A stretch of 62,011 nucleotides of DNA. Source: JACKBJ01 sp964549495. Its GTDB lineage: Bacteria; Chloroflexota; Anaerolineae; Epilineales; Epilineaceae. The notes beneath the pieces were generated by a model. That model worked only from the letters and a program-made list of their open reading frames with translations, did not search any database and was not told the origin of the DNA. The position numbers and the translations under genes were made by a program. This document shows, piece after piece, positions 33,936-43,577 of the stretch. Each line of letters starts with the position of its first letter. Within the stretch, counting starts at the first letter, position 1. The stretch is from assembly GCA_964549495.1 (NCBI GenBank), contig CAZJWJ010000022.1:1-62011 (forward strand). Reading direction: 5' to 3'.

Positions 33936-35444
33936 ATGACCCACGGCAACTTTCACGCAGCTGGTGTTCCACCCCGATCCAAGCTCTATCAGGGCCCCTT
34001 CGGTCGCATCTTCCGCGAGCTTCTGCCTTGGCGCCCGCAAGGGGTTTCCGATGATGATCTCGAGGAACACTTCCTTGCGTTCGCGGCGGCGAAGATGATC
34101 GAGGAGCCCGGAAAGAGCGCAGCCCAGATCAATGCGGACGCAACGCTTCAGACCATCCTCGACGACGCTTTCGATTCGCAGACCCCTGCGGGCTACACCT
34201 ACTTCGGTCAGTTCGTGGATCACGACATCACCTTCGATCCGGCGTCATCGCTAATGCGTCAGAACGATCCTCAGGGTCTGCTCAATCACCGAACTCCACG
34301 CCTCGATCTGGACAATGTCTATGGCTCGGGTCCGGATGCCAGCCCTCACCTCTACGATCTCGACGACCCATTCAAGTTCCTCATCGGTGCCGTGTCGGAC
34401 GAGCCGAATCTGCGCGACCTGCCGCGCAACCAGCAGGGTCGCGCTCTGATCGGCGATCCACGGAACGATGAAAACGCCATGGTCTCTCAGCTTCAACTGG
34501 CCTTCATGCTCGCACACAACGAGCTCGTGGATCGGGCCCGAAGCGAGCAGAACTTGAAGGGCGTAGAGGCCTTCGATCGGGCACGAACCACGTTGCGCTG
34601 GCTGTACCAGCACATCGTGTGGAACGACTTTCTGACCCGTCTCACCGATCCGGATGTCCACAAGTGTGCGCTCAGCCTCGAGGAGTCCTGTGGTGACGGT
34701 GCCCACTGGAAGTCTGGCCTGGACGAGGTCTACAGCTGGAAGCACAACCCGTACATGCCCGTGGAATTCTCCGTGGCGGCCTATCGCTTCGGCCACTCAT
34801 TGGTGCGAAACGGGTATCAAACTAACCATCCGCACCGGGGAGTTGGGAACCCGGCCCCGATCTTCGACAACTCGGGTGCCGGTGTGCCGGACGATCTCCG
34901 GGGATTCACGGAGATGCGCAAGGCGAATGTGATCCAGTGGGACTGGTTCCTGAACATGAACAGCTCCATCGGAGACTTTCCGCAGCTCGCCCGCAAGATC
35001 GACACGAAGCTCTCCAATGCGCTCTCGGAACTGCCCTTCGGTCCGCCTGGTCCCGTCCTGGCAGCGCGCAACCTAATGCGCGGTGTCCGCTTTGACTTGC
35101 CGGCCGGCACCGCGGTCGCCAAGCGATTGGGCTTCGACCCGATCTCGGTATCGCAGGACGAGGATTCGCTGTGGTTCTACATCCTGAAGGAAGCGGAGAC
35201 CGTAGCGCAGCCGGCCGGCCTATCCCTCGGTCCCGTCGGATCGACCATCGTGTGCGCGACCTTCGCGGGGCTGCTCAAGGGCGATCCCTGCTCGTATTTC
35301 CATGCCGAGCCTAAGTGGGAACCATCGAAGGATCTGCTGCTGAAGAACGGCAAGGACAACGAAGACTCGCCAGGGTCGTGGGAGCTGTCGACGATCATCC
35401 GGCTCTCCGGCTTGCCGGTCAGCGTTGGCGACTTTCCCACATAG
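33936..35444 (+). CDS. Animal-type haem peroxidase family protein
   Basis: This 502-residue protein belongs to the animal haem peroxidase superfamily (myeloperoxidase/peroxinectin fold), known in some bacteria. Distal residues are in GQFVDHDITFDP: D95, H96 and D97. The catalytic Arg region is GDPRNDEN, and the proximal haem His is H287 in YRFGHSLVRNGY. The rest follows the family (LAFMLAHNELVDR, TLRWLYQHIVWNDF). No signal peptide is seen, which is common among bacterial members that may be exported by type I systems or stay inside. It oxidises halides or organic substrates with H2O2. The start is the ATG after AGGAGACGAGAAC. It begins a plus-strand run with two secreted proteins. Confidence 0.92.
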   Translation: MTHGNFHAAGVPPRSKLYQGPFGRIFRELLPWRPQGVSDDDLEEHFLAFAAAKMIEEPGKSAAQINADATLQTILDDAFDSQTPAGYTYFGQFVDHDITFDPASSLMRQNDPQGLLNHRTPRLDLDNVYGSGPDASPHLYDLDDPFKFLIGAVSDEPNLRDLPRNQQGRALIGDPRNDENAMVSQLQLAFMLAHNELVDRARSEQNLKGVEAFDRARTTLRWLYQHIVWNDFLTRLTDPDVHKCALSLEESCGDGAHWKSGLDEVYSWKHNPYMPVEFSVAAYRFGHSLVRNGYQTNHPHRGVGNPAPIFDNSGAGVPDDLRGFTEMRKANVIQWDWFLNMNSSIGDFPQLARKIDTKLSNALSELPFGPPGPVLAARNLMRGVRFDLPAGTAVAKRLGFDPISVSQDEDSLWFYILKEAETVAQPAGLSLGPVGSTIVCATFAGLLKGDPCSYFHAEPKWEPSKDLLLKNGKDNEDSPGSWELSTIIRLSGLPVSVGDFPT

Positions 35445-35497
35445 AAACAGTTCAGCCTGCACACCGATACCACCTCGCCGATAGAAAGGAGACGACG

Positions 35498-36337
35498 ATG
35501 TTCAACCGCAAACGACTGTCCTCGCCGACCCTCTGGCTGGTGCTTGTCCTGATCGCTGCTTCGCCTGCCATCCTCGAGGCCTCGAATCCGCTCGACCAGC
35601 GCTTCGTGTACTCGGGGCGGCTCGATTCGCCGGCCAATCTTCACTTTGGAAACGGAATCTGCGACCTCTCCTTCCAGCTCTTCGATGCACCGTCAGCCGG
35701 CCTGCAGATCGGCGCGGCAGAGGTGATCGAGGACGTGCCGGTCATCGACTTCCACTACCATGTCGAACTGAACACCAGCGCTGCATTTGGCCCGGATGCA
35801 TTCACAGGCGACGAACGATTCATGGCGGTGTCCACGCGCTGCTCGCCGGGCAGTGATCCGCCTGGTTCGCCTCCACCGAGCGGCCCCTTCGTGGATCAAC
35901 CCGATCGCGAGAGATTGGTCACGGTGCCCTTCGCGCTCTGGGCACAAGATGCCGGTGTGGACCTGTCTGGACTCTGGAACATCTTCGGGAACTCGGGGAC
36001 CAATCCAGTCGATCACTTCGTCGGCACAACCGATGCGCAGCCACTCGGCTTCCGAACCGAAGGCAAGGAGCGCATGCGCATTGGAATCGATGGGAAGGTT
36101 GGCATCGGGACCACGGGCCCCGCCTCTCAACTTCACCTGCGAGAGACCGCATCCGCAGATGCTGAGGCTCGGTTCGAGGGTTCACAGCCGAGATTGACAC
36201 TACAGCGTGGCACGACCGGACTGTCTGAACTCGGCTACGTGATCGACGAAGACGATCTGCGCTTGATCAACTTCGAGGGCGGTGCGAGCCTGGTTCTGGC
36301 GGCAGATGGATCCGTCTGTCTTGGAAGTGGTTGCTGA
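35498..36337 (+). CDS. Secreted tail-fibre-like surface protein
   Basis: This 279-residue protein starts at the ATG after AAAGGAG. The signal peptide is TLWLVLVLIAASPAILEA. After a domain with LDQRFVYSGRLDSPANL and several Cys-Pro-Gly-Ser stretches (STRCSPGSDPPGSPPPSG), the C-terminal 130 residues have the repeat type of phage tail fibres and bacterial adhesins: GKERMRIGIDGKVGIGTT, SQLHLRET, LINFEGGASLVLAADGSVCLG. Such segments form trimeric beta-helices. It lies 53 bp after the peroxidase gene and 33 bp before the metalloprotease gene, so the three probably form an operon. Its exact role is unknown. Confidence 0.7.
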   Translation: MFNRKRLSSPTLWLVLVLIAASPAILEASNPLDQRFVYSGRLDSPANLHFGNGICDLSFQLFDAPSAGLQIGAAEVIEDVPVIDFHYHVELNTSAAFGPDAFTGDERFMAVSTRCSPGSDPPGSPPPSGPFVDQPDRERLVTVPFALWAQDAGVDLSGLWNIFGNSGTNPVDHFVGTTDAQPLGFRTEGKERMRIGIDGKVGIGTTGPASQLHLRETASADAEARFEGSQPRLTLQRGTTGLSELGYVIDEDDLRLINFEGGASLVLAADGSVCLGSGC

Positions 36338-36370
36338 GTGCCAACAACATCCTGTAGAGGAGGAACGTCG

Positions 36371-38818
36371 ATGTCTCGCTATACTGACGCTTCGCAGGTC
36401 CAGATCTGGCTCCCAGGAGCTGTGCTCGGCTTGGTCTTGGCCGCGGTTTCCATGATTTCCATCACAGGGATCGGATGGCCGATCGATACGGCACGAGCAG
36501 CTCCAGACGTGGACTGCGCTCCGCCGCTGAGTGGAGACTGGATCATCACGTCCGATTGCACGCTGCGTGTGAGCTATGGTGCTCACGGGAACGTGCGCGT
36601 ATCCGATGATGCAACACTAGAACTGACCGATGGTGCGATCTTGGGCGTAGACTTCTCCACCGCGTCTCTACGGATCGACAAGGGAGCGAAGGTGGAAGTC
36701 GATCCGGGGAGCCGAGTGGCGCCACTGCTGCTCGAGTTGGCCGGCCTGGAGGTTACACAAGCCATCCAGGACCTCGAGGGCACGATGCGCTCGATCGCAG
36801 GCAAAGAGACCTATGTGCGTGCCTACCTTCAATCGATCGGAGCTCCGGTTGAGAATGTGGCCGTGCGGCTTCGAGGGTTCAGCAATGGCACCGAGCTGTC
36901 CGGGTCTCCCCTGACGCCTTCGCCGGCCTCGCTGGCACAGGTCTCGGCCAACGTACTGCAGCCCAGCCGGCCCATCGTCACGAGTGCGAACTTCCGGCTG
37001 CCTGCAGATTGGCGATCGGGCACGGTAACCTACCGGGTCGAGGTGGCCGGCGAGCCGCTGCGCTGTGCCGAACAAGCTGGAACGGATCGGGACTGCCAGG
37101 CCGTCGTGGCCTATCAGTTTCGCCGGCAACCCGTGGTCTGGCTGGCACCGATGGACACGGGGCAGCCCGGCACTCCGCAACTTCCACTCGCAGCCGATAT
37201 CGTGGCCGAACAGGACCTCATGGAGGCGATGTATCCCGTGCCGAGCATCACCTTCCGAAGACTACCCAACCGATTCGTGGGCCCGGCCAACACCGTCGCG
37301 ATGCTCCAGGACTTGCGTGGACTCTATGGCAATACGGTACTGGCATGGCTCTTCGGATTCCTGGTAACCGGCCAGCCGCCTTTCACCCTTCCCGATCAAG
37401 TGTACGGCATGACGGCAGGTCCGATCCCATTCCCGATGAATCCGCCGGTGCTGGGGATCTCTGATCCGCTATGGATCAGCCCGCTCCGCACGGGTAGGGT
37501 GGCAGTGGGAACGCGCAGGCAGGCTGGTGGAGCCCTCGTCGGAGCAACGCTAGCTCACGAGATCAACCACAATCTCGATCGCTCCACGAACGGTACCTGG
37601 GGTCGACACGCGCCCAACTGTGGCGCTGCTGGACCGGATCCCAACTGGCCGCGACCGACCGACAACATCGGCGTGCCCTCCATGCTCGGCTTCGATGCTA
37701 CGGATCCAGCCAACCCGGCCGTGCGGCCCGTGATCTGGCCGGACTTGATGTCCGGTTGCATCAGCGGTACGCAGCCGAGCCGATGGGTGTCGGACTACCG
37801 TTGGCAGCGCATCGAGTTCCCGGCGAACACCGCAGGAGTTCCACTCGACCTCGCAAGCGAAGCACTGCTGCAAGAGCGCGGAACACCGGAGGTCGTCGAA
37901 CGAGTTCACCTCGACCTCCAGCTCGATCGCGACGGGAGCGGGCAGATCCTCGATGCGAGCGTACTTCCTAGCATCGAGGCGGCCAGCGCGGATCCCGACG
38001 GATTGTATCGTGTTGCCTACGTGACACGTGATGGGGCCGAGAGCTTCAGCCTGAACTTCGACGTAAGCTTCGAGGATGTTCACGGCGGGACGCTGGAACG
38101 CGTACGGGGCTTGCTTCGACTACCGGTTGCCGAAGATCTTGCCGAGATCGCCTTGTACCGCGGGGCTGAGTTACTCGATCAATTCCGAGTGTCCGCGACG
38201 GCACCGACGGTCGAGGTCAACGAGCCCGATGGCGGCGAGCGCTGGACGGATGTTGGCGTCGCGCGCTGGGCCGCCGCGGATCCGGATGGTGATGCCCTGA
38301 AGGCCCGGGTGTTCTACAGCCCAGAGGAGCATGTGTGGCAGATCGTAGCGAATGATCTGCACGACGAACGACTCGAGATTCCGGTCGAGACGCTTCCGGG
38401 CAGCGAATCGGCACGCATTCGTGTGTTGGTCTCGGACGGCTACCACACGGCGATGGACGACTCCGACGAGACCTTCGTAGTCGGTGCCAAGCCGCCTGAA
38501 GTCACGATCATCTCGCCGGAAGAGGGCTCGGAGTTCGGCTTCTGGGACCATGTCCCGTTGCGTGCTGACGCCTTCGACGTGGAGGACGGAACGCTGGACG
38601 GGGATCGCGTGGTTTGGACCATGGTGGGCAGGTTCGGAACCATCGCCATCGGTGATCGCGCGAGTGTTGCAGCTGCACGACTCGGTCCCGGCACCCGAGA
38701 GCTGCACGTGACCGTCACGGACCGTGACGGAAATCGCGCTTCGGACAGTGTGCAGGTAACGGTACGTGATCCTGCGGCACGAATTCACCTGCCAAGACTC
38801 GAGGGAGAGGTGCCTTGA
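36371..38818 (+). CDS. Secreted HExxH metalloprotease-like protein
   Basis: This 815-residue protein starts at the ATG at 36371 after GAGGAGG. It has an N-terminal signal or anchor (AVLGLVLAAVSMISITGIGW), then a beta-rich segment, then the recognisable GLEVTQAIQDLEGTMRSIAG strand-helix that begins many secreted bacterial peptidases. The zinc site is HEINH (H396, E397, H400) in TLAHEINHNLDRS; the third ligand may be D403 or H413 (WGRHAPNC). C-terminal beta domains resemble Ig-like or cadherin folds (VNEPDGGERW, AAADPDGDAL, SPEEGSEFGFWDHVPLRADA). The end is RIHLPRLEGEVP, the leucine-proline tail. It is a candidate secreted protease acting outside the cell. Confidence 0.78.
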   Translation: MSRYTDASQVQIWLPGAVLGLVLAAVSMISITGIGWPIDTARAAPDVDCAPPLSGDWIITSDCTLRVSYGAHGNVRVSDDATLELTDGAILGVDFSTASLRIDKGAKVEVDPGSRVAPLLLELAGLEVTQAIQDLEGTMRSIAGKETYVRAYLQSIGAPVENVAVRLRGFSNGTELSGSPLTPSPASLAQVSANVLQPSRPIVTSANFRLPADWRSGTVTYRVEVAGEPLRCAEQAGTDRDCQAVVAYQFRRQPVVWLAPMDTGQPGTPQLPLAADIVAEQDLMEAMYPVPSITFRRLPNRFVGPANTVAMLQDLRGLYGNTVLAWLFGFLVTGQPPFTLPDQVYGMTAGPIPFPMNPPVLGISDPLWISPLRTGRVAVGTRRQAGGALVGATLAHEINHNLDRSTNGTWGRHAPNCGAAGPDPNWPRPTDNIGVPSMLGFDATDPANPAVRPVIWPDLMSGCISGTQPSRWVSDYRWQRIEFPANTAGVPLDLASEALLQERGTPEVVERVHLDLQLDRDGSGQILDASVLPSIEAASADPDGLYRVAYVTRDGAESFSLNFDVSFEDVHGGTLERVRGLLRLPVAEDLAEIALYRGAELLDQFRVSATAPTVEVNEPDGGERWTDVGVARWAAADPDGDALKARVFYSPEEHVWQIVANDLHDERLEIPVETLPGSESARIRVLVSDGYHTAMDDSDETFVVGAKPPEVTIISPEEGSEFGFWDHVPLRADAFDVEDGTLDGDRVVWTMVGRFGTIAIGDRASVAAARLGPGTRELHVTVTDRDGNRASDSVQVTVRDPAARIHLPRLEGEVP

Positions 38819-38830
38819 CCTCTTGCTTCA

Positions 38831-38878
38831 CCTCGATCGCGCTGAAGGGCACCGAGAATCCGTTCAGCGCGATCGAGG
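38831..38878 (+). terminator. 16-bp stem-loop after the metalloprotease gene
   Basis: A perfect 16-bp stem (CCTCGATCGCGCTGAA with its complement) and a 16-base loop begin 13 bp after the stop codon. It probably ends the peroxidase-fibre-protease transcript. No T-run follows. Confidence 0.6.
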
Positions 38879-38927
38879 ATCGGCGGCGATCCAATCTCTA
38901 GTCGGACGAATTCGAGGGTATGGCAAC

Positions 38928-39794
38928 ATGCAGAAACGACTGGAACCATCCACGCGAAGCGTCTTGATCACCGGCGCTTCGAGCGGCATCGGTGAGGCCT
39001 GCGCGACCACCTTGGCTGGACGAGGCTGGCAGGTGCTGGCAGGTGTGCGCAGCGACGCCGATGCCGACCGGTTGCGGGACTCGAACCAGGGGATCGTGCC
39101 GCTGATCCTCGACGTGACGAAGCCGGACCAGATCGCGGCCGCCGTCGAGATTGCCACACAACACTTGGGCTCGGATGGGCTGTCCGGCCTGGTCAACAAC
39201 GCCGGCATCGCTACCGGCGGCCCACTCGAATACCTGCCCATCGAGCAATTCCGTCAGGCACTCGAGGTCAACGTGATCGGAGCCCTCGCCGTCACACAAG
39301 CCTTCCTGCCATTGCTCCGACGCGGATCGGGCCGCATCGTCAACATCAGCTCGATCTCCGGTCGCATCGCCTTACCCTTCATCGCCCCGTACGCCGCGAG
39401 CAAGCACGCCCTGGAAGCCATGTCCGACTGCCTCCGGGTCGAGTTGTCGCCCTGGGACATCCACGTCAGCCTGATCGAGCCCGGCAACGTTCGCACTCCG
39501 ATCTGGAAGAAGTCGCTGGCCGCTGCGCGCGCGGTGCGCCAGGCCATGCCCGAGCAAGCCGAACGCTACTACGGTGCCGCGCTGGATGCCCTAGAGGCCG
39601 AGATCGGCAAGAAGCAGCCGCTCAGCAGCGAGGACGTGGCGCGCAGCGTGGCGCACGCCCTCGAGACTCAACGCCCCAGGGCGCGCTACCCTCTGGGCGC
39701 CGCGGTGCCGGTCGCCACGTGGCTCGACCGCCTGCCAACACGGTGGCGAGACGGAGTAACTCGACGTGCGCTGCCGAAGTGGGGCCAGCAGTAG
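38928..39794 (+). CDS. Short-chain dehydrogenase/reductase
   Basis: This 288-residue classical SDR starts at the ATG at 38928. The cofactor motif is LITGASSGIGEA. The strand-4 motif is LVNNAG, the catalytic Ser is in INISSISG, and the active-site pair is Y..K in APYAASKHALEAMSD. The C-terminal part (LIEPGNVRTPIWKK) fits the family. It oxidises or reduces alcohols or ketones with NAD(P)H; the substrate is unknown. It comes after a terminator hairpin, so it has its own promoter or depends on readthrough. Confidence 0.93.
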   Translation: MQKRLEPSTRSVLITGASSGIGEACATTLAGRGWQVLAGVRSDADADRLRDSNQGIVPLILDVTKPDQIAAAVEIATQHLGSDGLSGLVNNAGIATGGPLEYLPIEQFRQALEVNVIGALAVTQAFLPLLRRGSGRIVNISSISGRIALPFIAPYAASKHALEAMSDCLRVELSPWDIHVSLIEPGNVRTPIWKKSLAAARAVRQAMPEQAERYYGAALDALEAEIGKKQPLSSEDVARSVAHALETQRPRARYPLGAAVPVATWLDRLPTRWRDGVTRRALPKWGQQ

Positions 39795-40113
39795 GGCCCA
39801 AATGCTATTGGTGCATCGTGCAGCAAGCAACCTTGGAGGAGCCCTAAATGACGAGCGACGCTCGAAGCCTGGCACGAAGTGGGCTTGCGCTATGCCACAA
39901 ACGGGGGATAATCCGTACATCTGCTTCTGTGGCATGTGGATTGCATATCGTACAGACGCGCGTAATCATGCTCGCGACTGCTCTGAACTGCCGAATCTTC
40001 TGCGGTTTCTGACGAGGTTGGATCAGAGTATCCGGAAGAAGTGTAGACCATGATCGCGAGTCCAAACTAAGCTGGATCTGCACCGACTCGAATCACGATA
40101 GGGGGAACTTAGA
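39795..40113. other. Intergenic region with possible small Cys-containing ORF
   Basis: This 319-bp gap lies between the SDR and the first subtilase and is relatively AT-rich. It holds the possible small gene at 39802-40053. A competing frame opens at the ATG at 39848, just after GGAGGAG, and runs for 54 codons to the TGA at 40010-40012. Only one of the two could be real. Confidence 0.4.
39802..40053 (+). CDS. Possible small zinc-finger-like protein
   Basis: This frame could encode up to 83 residues from the ATG at 39802, or 53 from the ATG at 39892. The useful part is PYICFCGMWIAYRTDARNHA followed by RDC: a Cys-x-Cys pair and a His-x3-Cys pair, a spacing that could bind zinc. No good ribosome binding site is seen for the long start. 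The alternative frame from 39848 has the better ribosome site but no recognisable features. Confidence 0.35.
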   Translation: MLLVHRAASNLGGALNDERRSKPGTKWACAMPQTGDNPYICFCGMWIAYRTDARNHARDCSELPNLLRFLTRLDQSIRKKCRP

Positions 40114-41895
40114 ATGCGACGATTCACACTCGGATTGGCCATGATCGGGGCAGTGCTCATTATGGTGCTCGCAGCGATCGGTGGGTTCGAACTCTGGGAG
40201 GCCTGGAAGACGCGTCGGGTTGCGCAGCAACCCACACCCAGTTCGACGCCGGTGCCCACCGAAACGGCCGTAGGCAGCACGCCACCTCCGCTCACCGTGG
40301 AACGATGCGCATACTCGCTCGATCCCTACCGTGTCGGTTACTTCGATCACGAGATGTTGCTTCTTGGTGCTGGCGCCGACCTGGACGAGTTGATGCAGAG
40401 CAATGAGCTGGCGGGCAGCGTGCAGGATCCGTTGTTCCGTGCCGTCGATCTCCCCTGGCGTGTTGATTCCTTAAGCTATCTCGTAGAGCTCGATTACCAG
40501 GTGCGCCATGTGCGCCTTCCATGCAGCACGTCAGTCTCGCAGGGGATCATGACCGCGATGCGGTTCAGGCCGGCATCTGGTGGCTTCGTCTTCGCACAGC
40601 CCAACCACCTGATGTCGGCCTCGGCGGATTCGCCGACGCTGAAGGGCGATCCGGCGAATGCGGTCGTGCCGATCGATCCCGATACAGTGAACCCCTGCTG
40701 CAGCGCGGCGCAGGCCGATGCGGCCATGGCTTCGCAGGCAGCAGCGATGGTCTCGGACATCGACGCGGCCTTGGATCCGAGCAATACGCTTGCCTTTAAC
40801 ACTAGCAAGCACAGCCAGGTGCGCGTTGCCGTCTTCGACAGCTCACCCTTCCCGGCTCAGATGGCGCTGCCGACTCCATGGAGCGCACCAAGTCCCTATG
40901 ACAGCGATGTGGACGCGATCTTTCCTTATCTGACGAGCAACATTGTACAGACAACCAATCCGCAGCTCCAGCGATCCGACCACGGGCTCTTTACCTCCAG
41001 CATCGTCAAATCGATGGCCGGTAGTGCGCTCGAAGACAACGTGGCCGTGCATGTCTATCAAGTGCTGGACGATCACGCCGACGGTCGCCTCTCTGAGCTG
41101 ATCCGAGCGATGGGCGACATGATGGGCGCTACCTTCGTTACGCCTGCGCCAAGCCCCCCGCTGTCACATACCGTGGTCAACCTCGGGCTGTCGGTGGTGT
41201 CGCCATCCACGGGTGTGCCTCAGGCCGATGCGGAAGTGATCCGGGACGAGGTATTCGCTCATCTGGACAGCGGAGGTAGTCTGCCTAGTTGGTTCTCGGC
41301 CTGCGCCTGGGTCCAGTGCAGCGGCAACCAGCCTTCACAGCCCATCACGGAGACCACTGGTGCTGCGCCGACCTCGACCGAGTCGGCCGTCAACGTGCTC
41401 AAAATGATGGTGTGGGTGGCGGATCAAGGTGGCGCGTCAATTGTGGCCGCGGCTGGCAACTCGTCACTCAAGTGGCAAGGCCAGTCCGGCACGATCGCGG
41501 CTGCCGTGCCAGCTGAATGGGCAGAGGACGATTCCGCGGCCGCCACGAAAGTGTTCACCAACGTACTTTCCGTCGCCGCCAAATCTGACGTCTTCGAAGC
41601 CTGCTTTGCCAACAGTCACAACGGTGACGACTCGGGCATGGTTACCGGGCTCGACGTCTTCGGTGGCGTTGATGCCGAGCAAAACACCGTCTGCCAATCC
41701 GCCGTCATCGGTCAGCAATGCCAGGACTTCACGGCGGACACCCAGTCGATTTGCTCGACGGCGGTCGTCGGTCGAGTGTTCAGCACATTCGTGAACGGTG
41801 CACCGCCCATCGGCCGATACGGATATTGGGCAGGATCATCTTACTCGGCCGCGGCGGTCAGCGGCTACATTGCCAAGGAGAAGCTGGGTCCCTGA
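40114..41895 (+). CDS. Subtilase (S8)-family protein, first of a pair
   Basis: This 593-residue protein has an N-terminal anchor (LGLAMIGAVLIMVLAAIG) and a Thr/Pro/Ser linker (PTPSSTPVPTETAVGSTPP), then a degenerate subtilase domain. The catalytic residues can be placed as D242 (VAVFDSS), H290 (SDHGLFTSS) and S576 (AGSSYSAAAVSG), with the oxyanion Asn at N449 (VAAAGNSS). The His box reads DHGLF instead of the usual HGTxVAG. A large insert with several Cys separates Asn and Ser. It may be an active membrane-anchored protease with changed specificity or a pseudo-protease. It is followed 33 bp later by a paralogue on the same strand. Confidence 0.75.
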   Translation: MRRFTLGLAMIGAVLIMVLAAIGGFELWEAWKTRRVAQQPTPSSTPVPTETAVGSTPPPLTVERCAYSLDPYRVGYFDHEMLLLGAGADLDELMQSNELAGSVQDPLFRAVDLPWRVDSLSYLVELDYQVRHVRLPCSTSVSQGIMTAMRFRPASGGFVFAQPNHLMSASADSPTLKGDPANAVVPIDPDTVNPCCSAAQADAAMASQAAAMVSDIDAALDPSNTLAFNTSKHSQVRVAVFDSSPFPAQMALPTPWSAPSPYDSDVDAIFPYLTSNIVQTTNPQLQRSDHGLFTSSIVKSMAGSALEDNVAVHVYQVLDDHADGRLSELIRAMGDMMGATFVTPAPSPPLSHTVVNLGLSVVSPSTGVPQADAEVIRDEVFAHLDSGGSLPSWFSACAWVQCSGNQPSQPITETTGAAPTSTESAVNVLKMMVWVADQGGASIVAAAGNSSLKWQGQSGTIAAAVPAEWAEDDSAAATKVFTNVLSVAAKSDVFEACFANSHNGDDSGMVTGLDVFGGVDAEQNTVCQSAVIGQQCQDFTADTQSICSTAVVGRVFSTFVNGAPPIGRYGYWAGSSYSAAAVSGYIAKEKLGP

Positions 41896-41928
41896 GCCGA
41901 TCGATCACACACAACAAGGGAGATGTAA

Positions 41929-43569
41929 GTGATTTCCACATCCACAGAATCGACCGATACTGCGTTGCGCTGGTTGACCGCCCTGTGCCTGGCAACTGCC
42001 CTGGTTGTGCTCGGCGCTTGCGACGACCCAACGGAGGTAGCGGAGCCGCTTCCACCGGAGATCCCTTCCCCGGTCGGTACTGGCGAATCCGAACTCCGCG
42101 TTGCCGGCGGCGGCACCGGTGCCTCGGAGCAAGCCTGTCCTGATGGCGTGCCGGCACACGTGCTCGGCTACGTCGACGGCGAGCTGATCGTGACCGGCCT
42201 GCCGGAAGCCTTGGACGAGCTGGATGACTCCTACGGCCAGCGCCTGCGCAACCGGCGCGAGATTGCCGACTTCAGCCGGCTCTCGCTGGAGCCGCGTGTC
42301 CTGTTGGAAGTGGCTGACGCGATGGCCGAGCATGAGGTCGGCTTCAGCGCAGAGGAGTTCTCGGGGCTGCGCATCGAGCGTTGGATCTTCGACTGCGGGA
42401 ACCCTACCGAAGCCCTTCTGGGCGATCTTGAAGGTCAGGCCCGTATCGTTGCCGAGCCGAACCGACTCTCCGGCAGCTCGTCGGGAGTCTTCAGCGATCC
42501 GAACAACTCGATCGCACCGATCGACCCCGACATCTCGAGTGATGTCGACGATGCGCACGACGCCGTGGCCACTCAAGTTGCGCGTTACGAAACGCGCTTC
42601 GCGACTTCCGCACCGGCGATCAGTTTCAATGTAGCTACGGCCGAGGCCGGTGCCAACGTGGCGGTCTTCGACAACGTGCCCGAGTTCGATCCGACGCCCC
42701 AGGCAAGCCCCTACACCGTGACGGTCGACTGGGCACATCCGAACGACATGGAGTTGCAGGTCGTGCCATACGCGGTCTCGGATGTCGCGATTCCAGGGGC
42801 ACATCGAAGGCGAATGGATCATGGCTTGTTCACCGCCGGCATCATCCACAGCATCGATCCCACGGCCAACATCACGATCATCGAGGTGCTGAACAACGAG
42901 GGTGAAGGGACGCTCGCGCAGCTTGAAGATGGACTCTTCGACCTGCTGAAGTCGATCGTGCCCACCCAATTCAACGATCCGACGCCGACCCCGGTGCCGA
43001 ATGCGATGAGCGATTGGGTGTTGCATCTCGGTCTGCATATCGGTTCGACTGCGATTTCCAACAGCTCCTACTCGGTTGAGACCTTACTTCGATTGGCAAG
43101 TGCAATGGGTGCCACGACCATCGTGGCCTCCGGCAACTTCTCGAACTACCCCGCGACGGATACGATGGGCGTGGCTGAGCCCGCCGATCTTGCACCATCC
43201 GTCACCAATCTCAGCTCCGTCGGTGCAGCCAGTCGGGGAAGCAATGGCCAGCCCGACCTCACTGCAGACGCCTGCTATGCCCGGTCACCGAGCACGAGCA
43301 GCGGTATCCGCGAATTCGGTGGCTACGCCTATGACGAAGGCGGATATCCTCAGCTAAAGTGCCTGTCGCAGTACGTGCACAAGAACTGCGCTTCGGGCTT
43401 GGAGGCGCGGATCAAAGCCGGCGAGCCATACCTCTGCGACGATGTGCTGATCGGCCTGTCCTTCGACAACCGACCGGCCGCCCCGACACCGGGCACGGGC
43501 CACGGCTTCTGGATCGGGACCTCATTCTCCTCAGCAGCGATCTCAGGATGGGTCGCCGCTCAGAAGTAG
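41929..43569 (+). CDS. Subtilase (S8)-family lipoprotein, second of a pair
   Basis: This 546-residue protein starts at a GTG after AAGGGAGAT. The signal peptide ends in a lipobox (VVLGAC, Cys31), so the protein should be lipid-anchored outside. The catalytic residues are D248 (VAVFDNV), H298 (MDHGLFTAG), N403 (VASGNF) and S532 (GTSFSSAAISG). The Ser box is close to the canonical GTSMAAP type. It shares the DHGLF His box and layout with the upstream gene, showing a tandem duplication, but differs in the anchor type. Its stop lies only 8 bp from the stop of the convergent CHAT gene. Confidence 0.78.
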   Translation: MISTSTESTDTALRWLTALCLATALVVLGACDDPTEVAEPLPPEIPSPVGTGESELRVAGGGTGASEQACPDGVPAHVLGYVDGELIVTGLPEALDELDDSYGQRLRNRREIADFSRLSLEPRVLLEVADAMAEHEVGFSAEEFSGLRIERWIFDCGNPTEALLGDLEGQARIVAEPNRLSGSSSGVFSDPNNSIAPIDPDISSDVDDAHDAVATQVARYETRFATSAPAISFNVATAEAGANVAVFDNVPEFDPTPQASPYTVTVDWAHPNDMELQVVPYAVSDVAIPGAHRRRMDHGLFTAGIIHSIDPTANITIIEVLNNEGEGTLAQLEDGLFDLLKSIVPTQFNDPTPTPVPNAMSDWVLHLGLHIGSTAISNSSYSVETLLRLASAMGATTIVASGNFSNYPATDTMGVAEPADLAPSVTNLSSVGAASRGSNGQPDLTADACYARSPSTSSGIREFGGYAYDEGGYPQLKCLSQYVHKNCASGLEARIKAGEPYLCDDVLIGLSFDNRPAAPTPGTGHGFWIGTSFSSAAISGWVAAQK

Positions 43570-43577
43570 GCCTGTCG

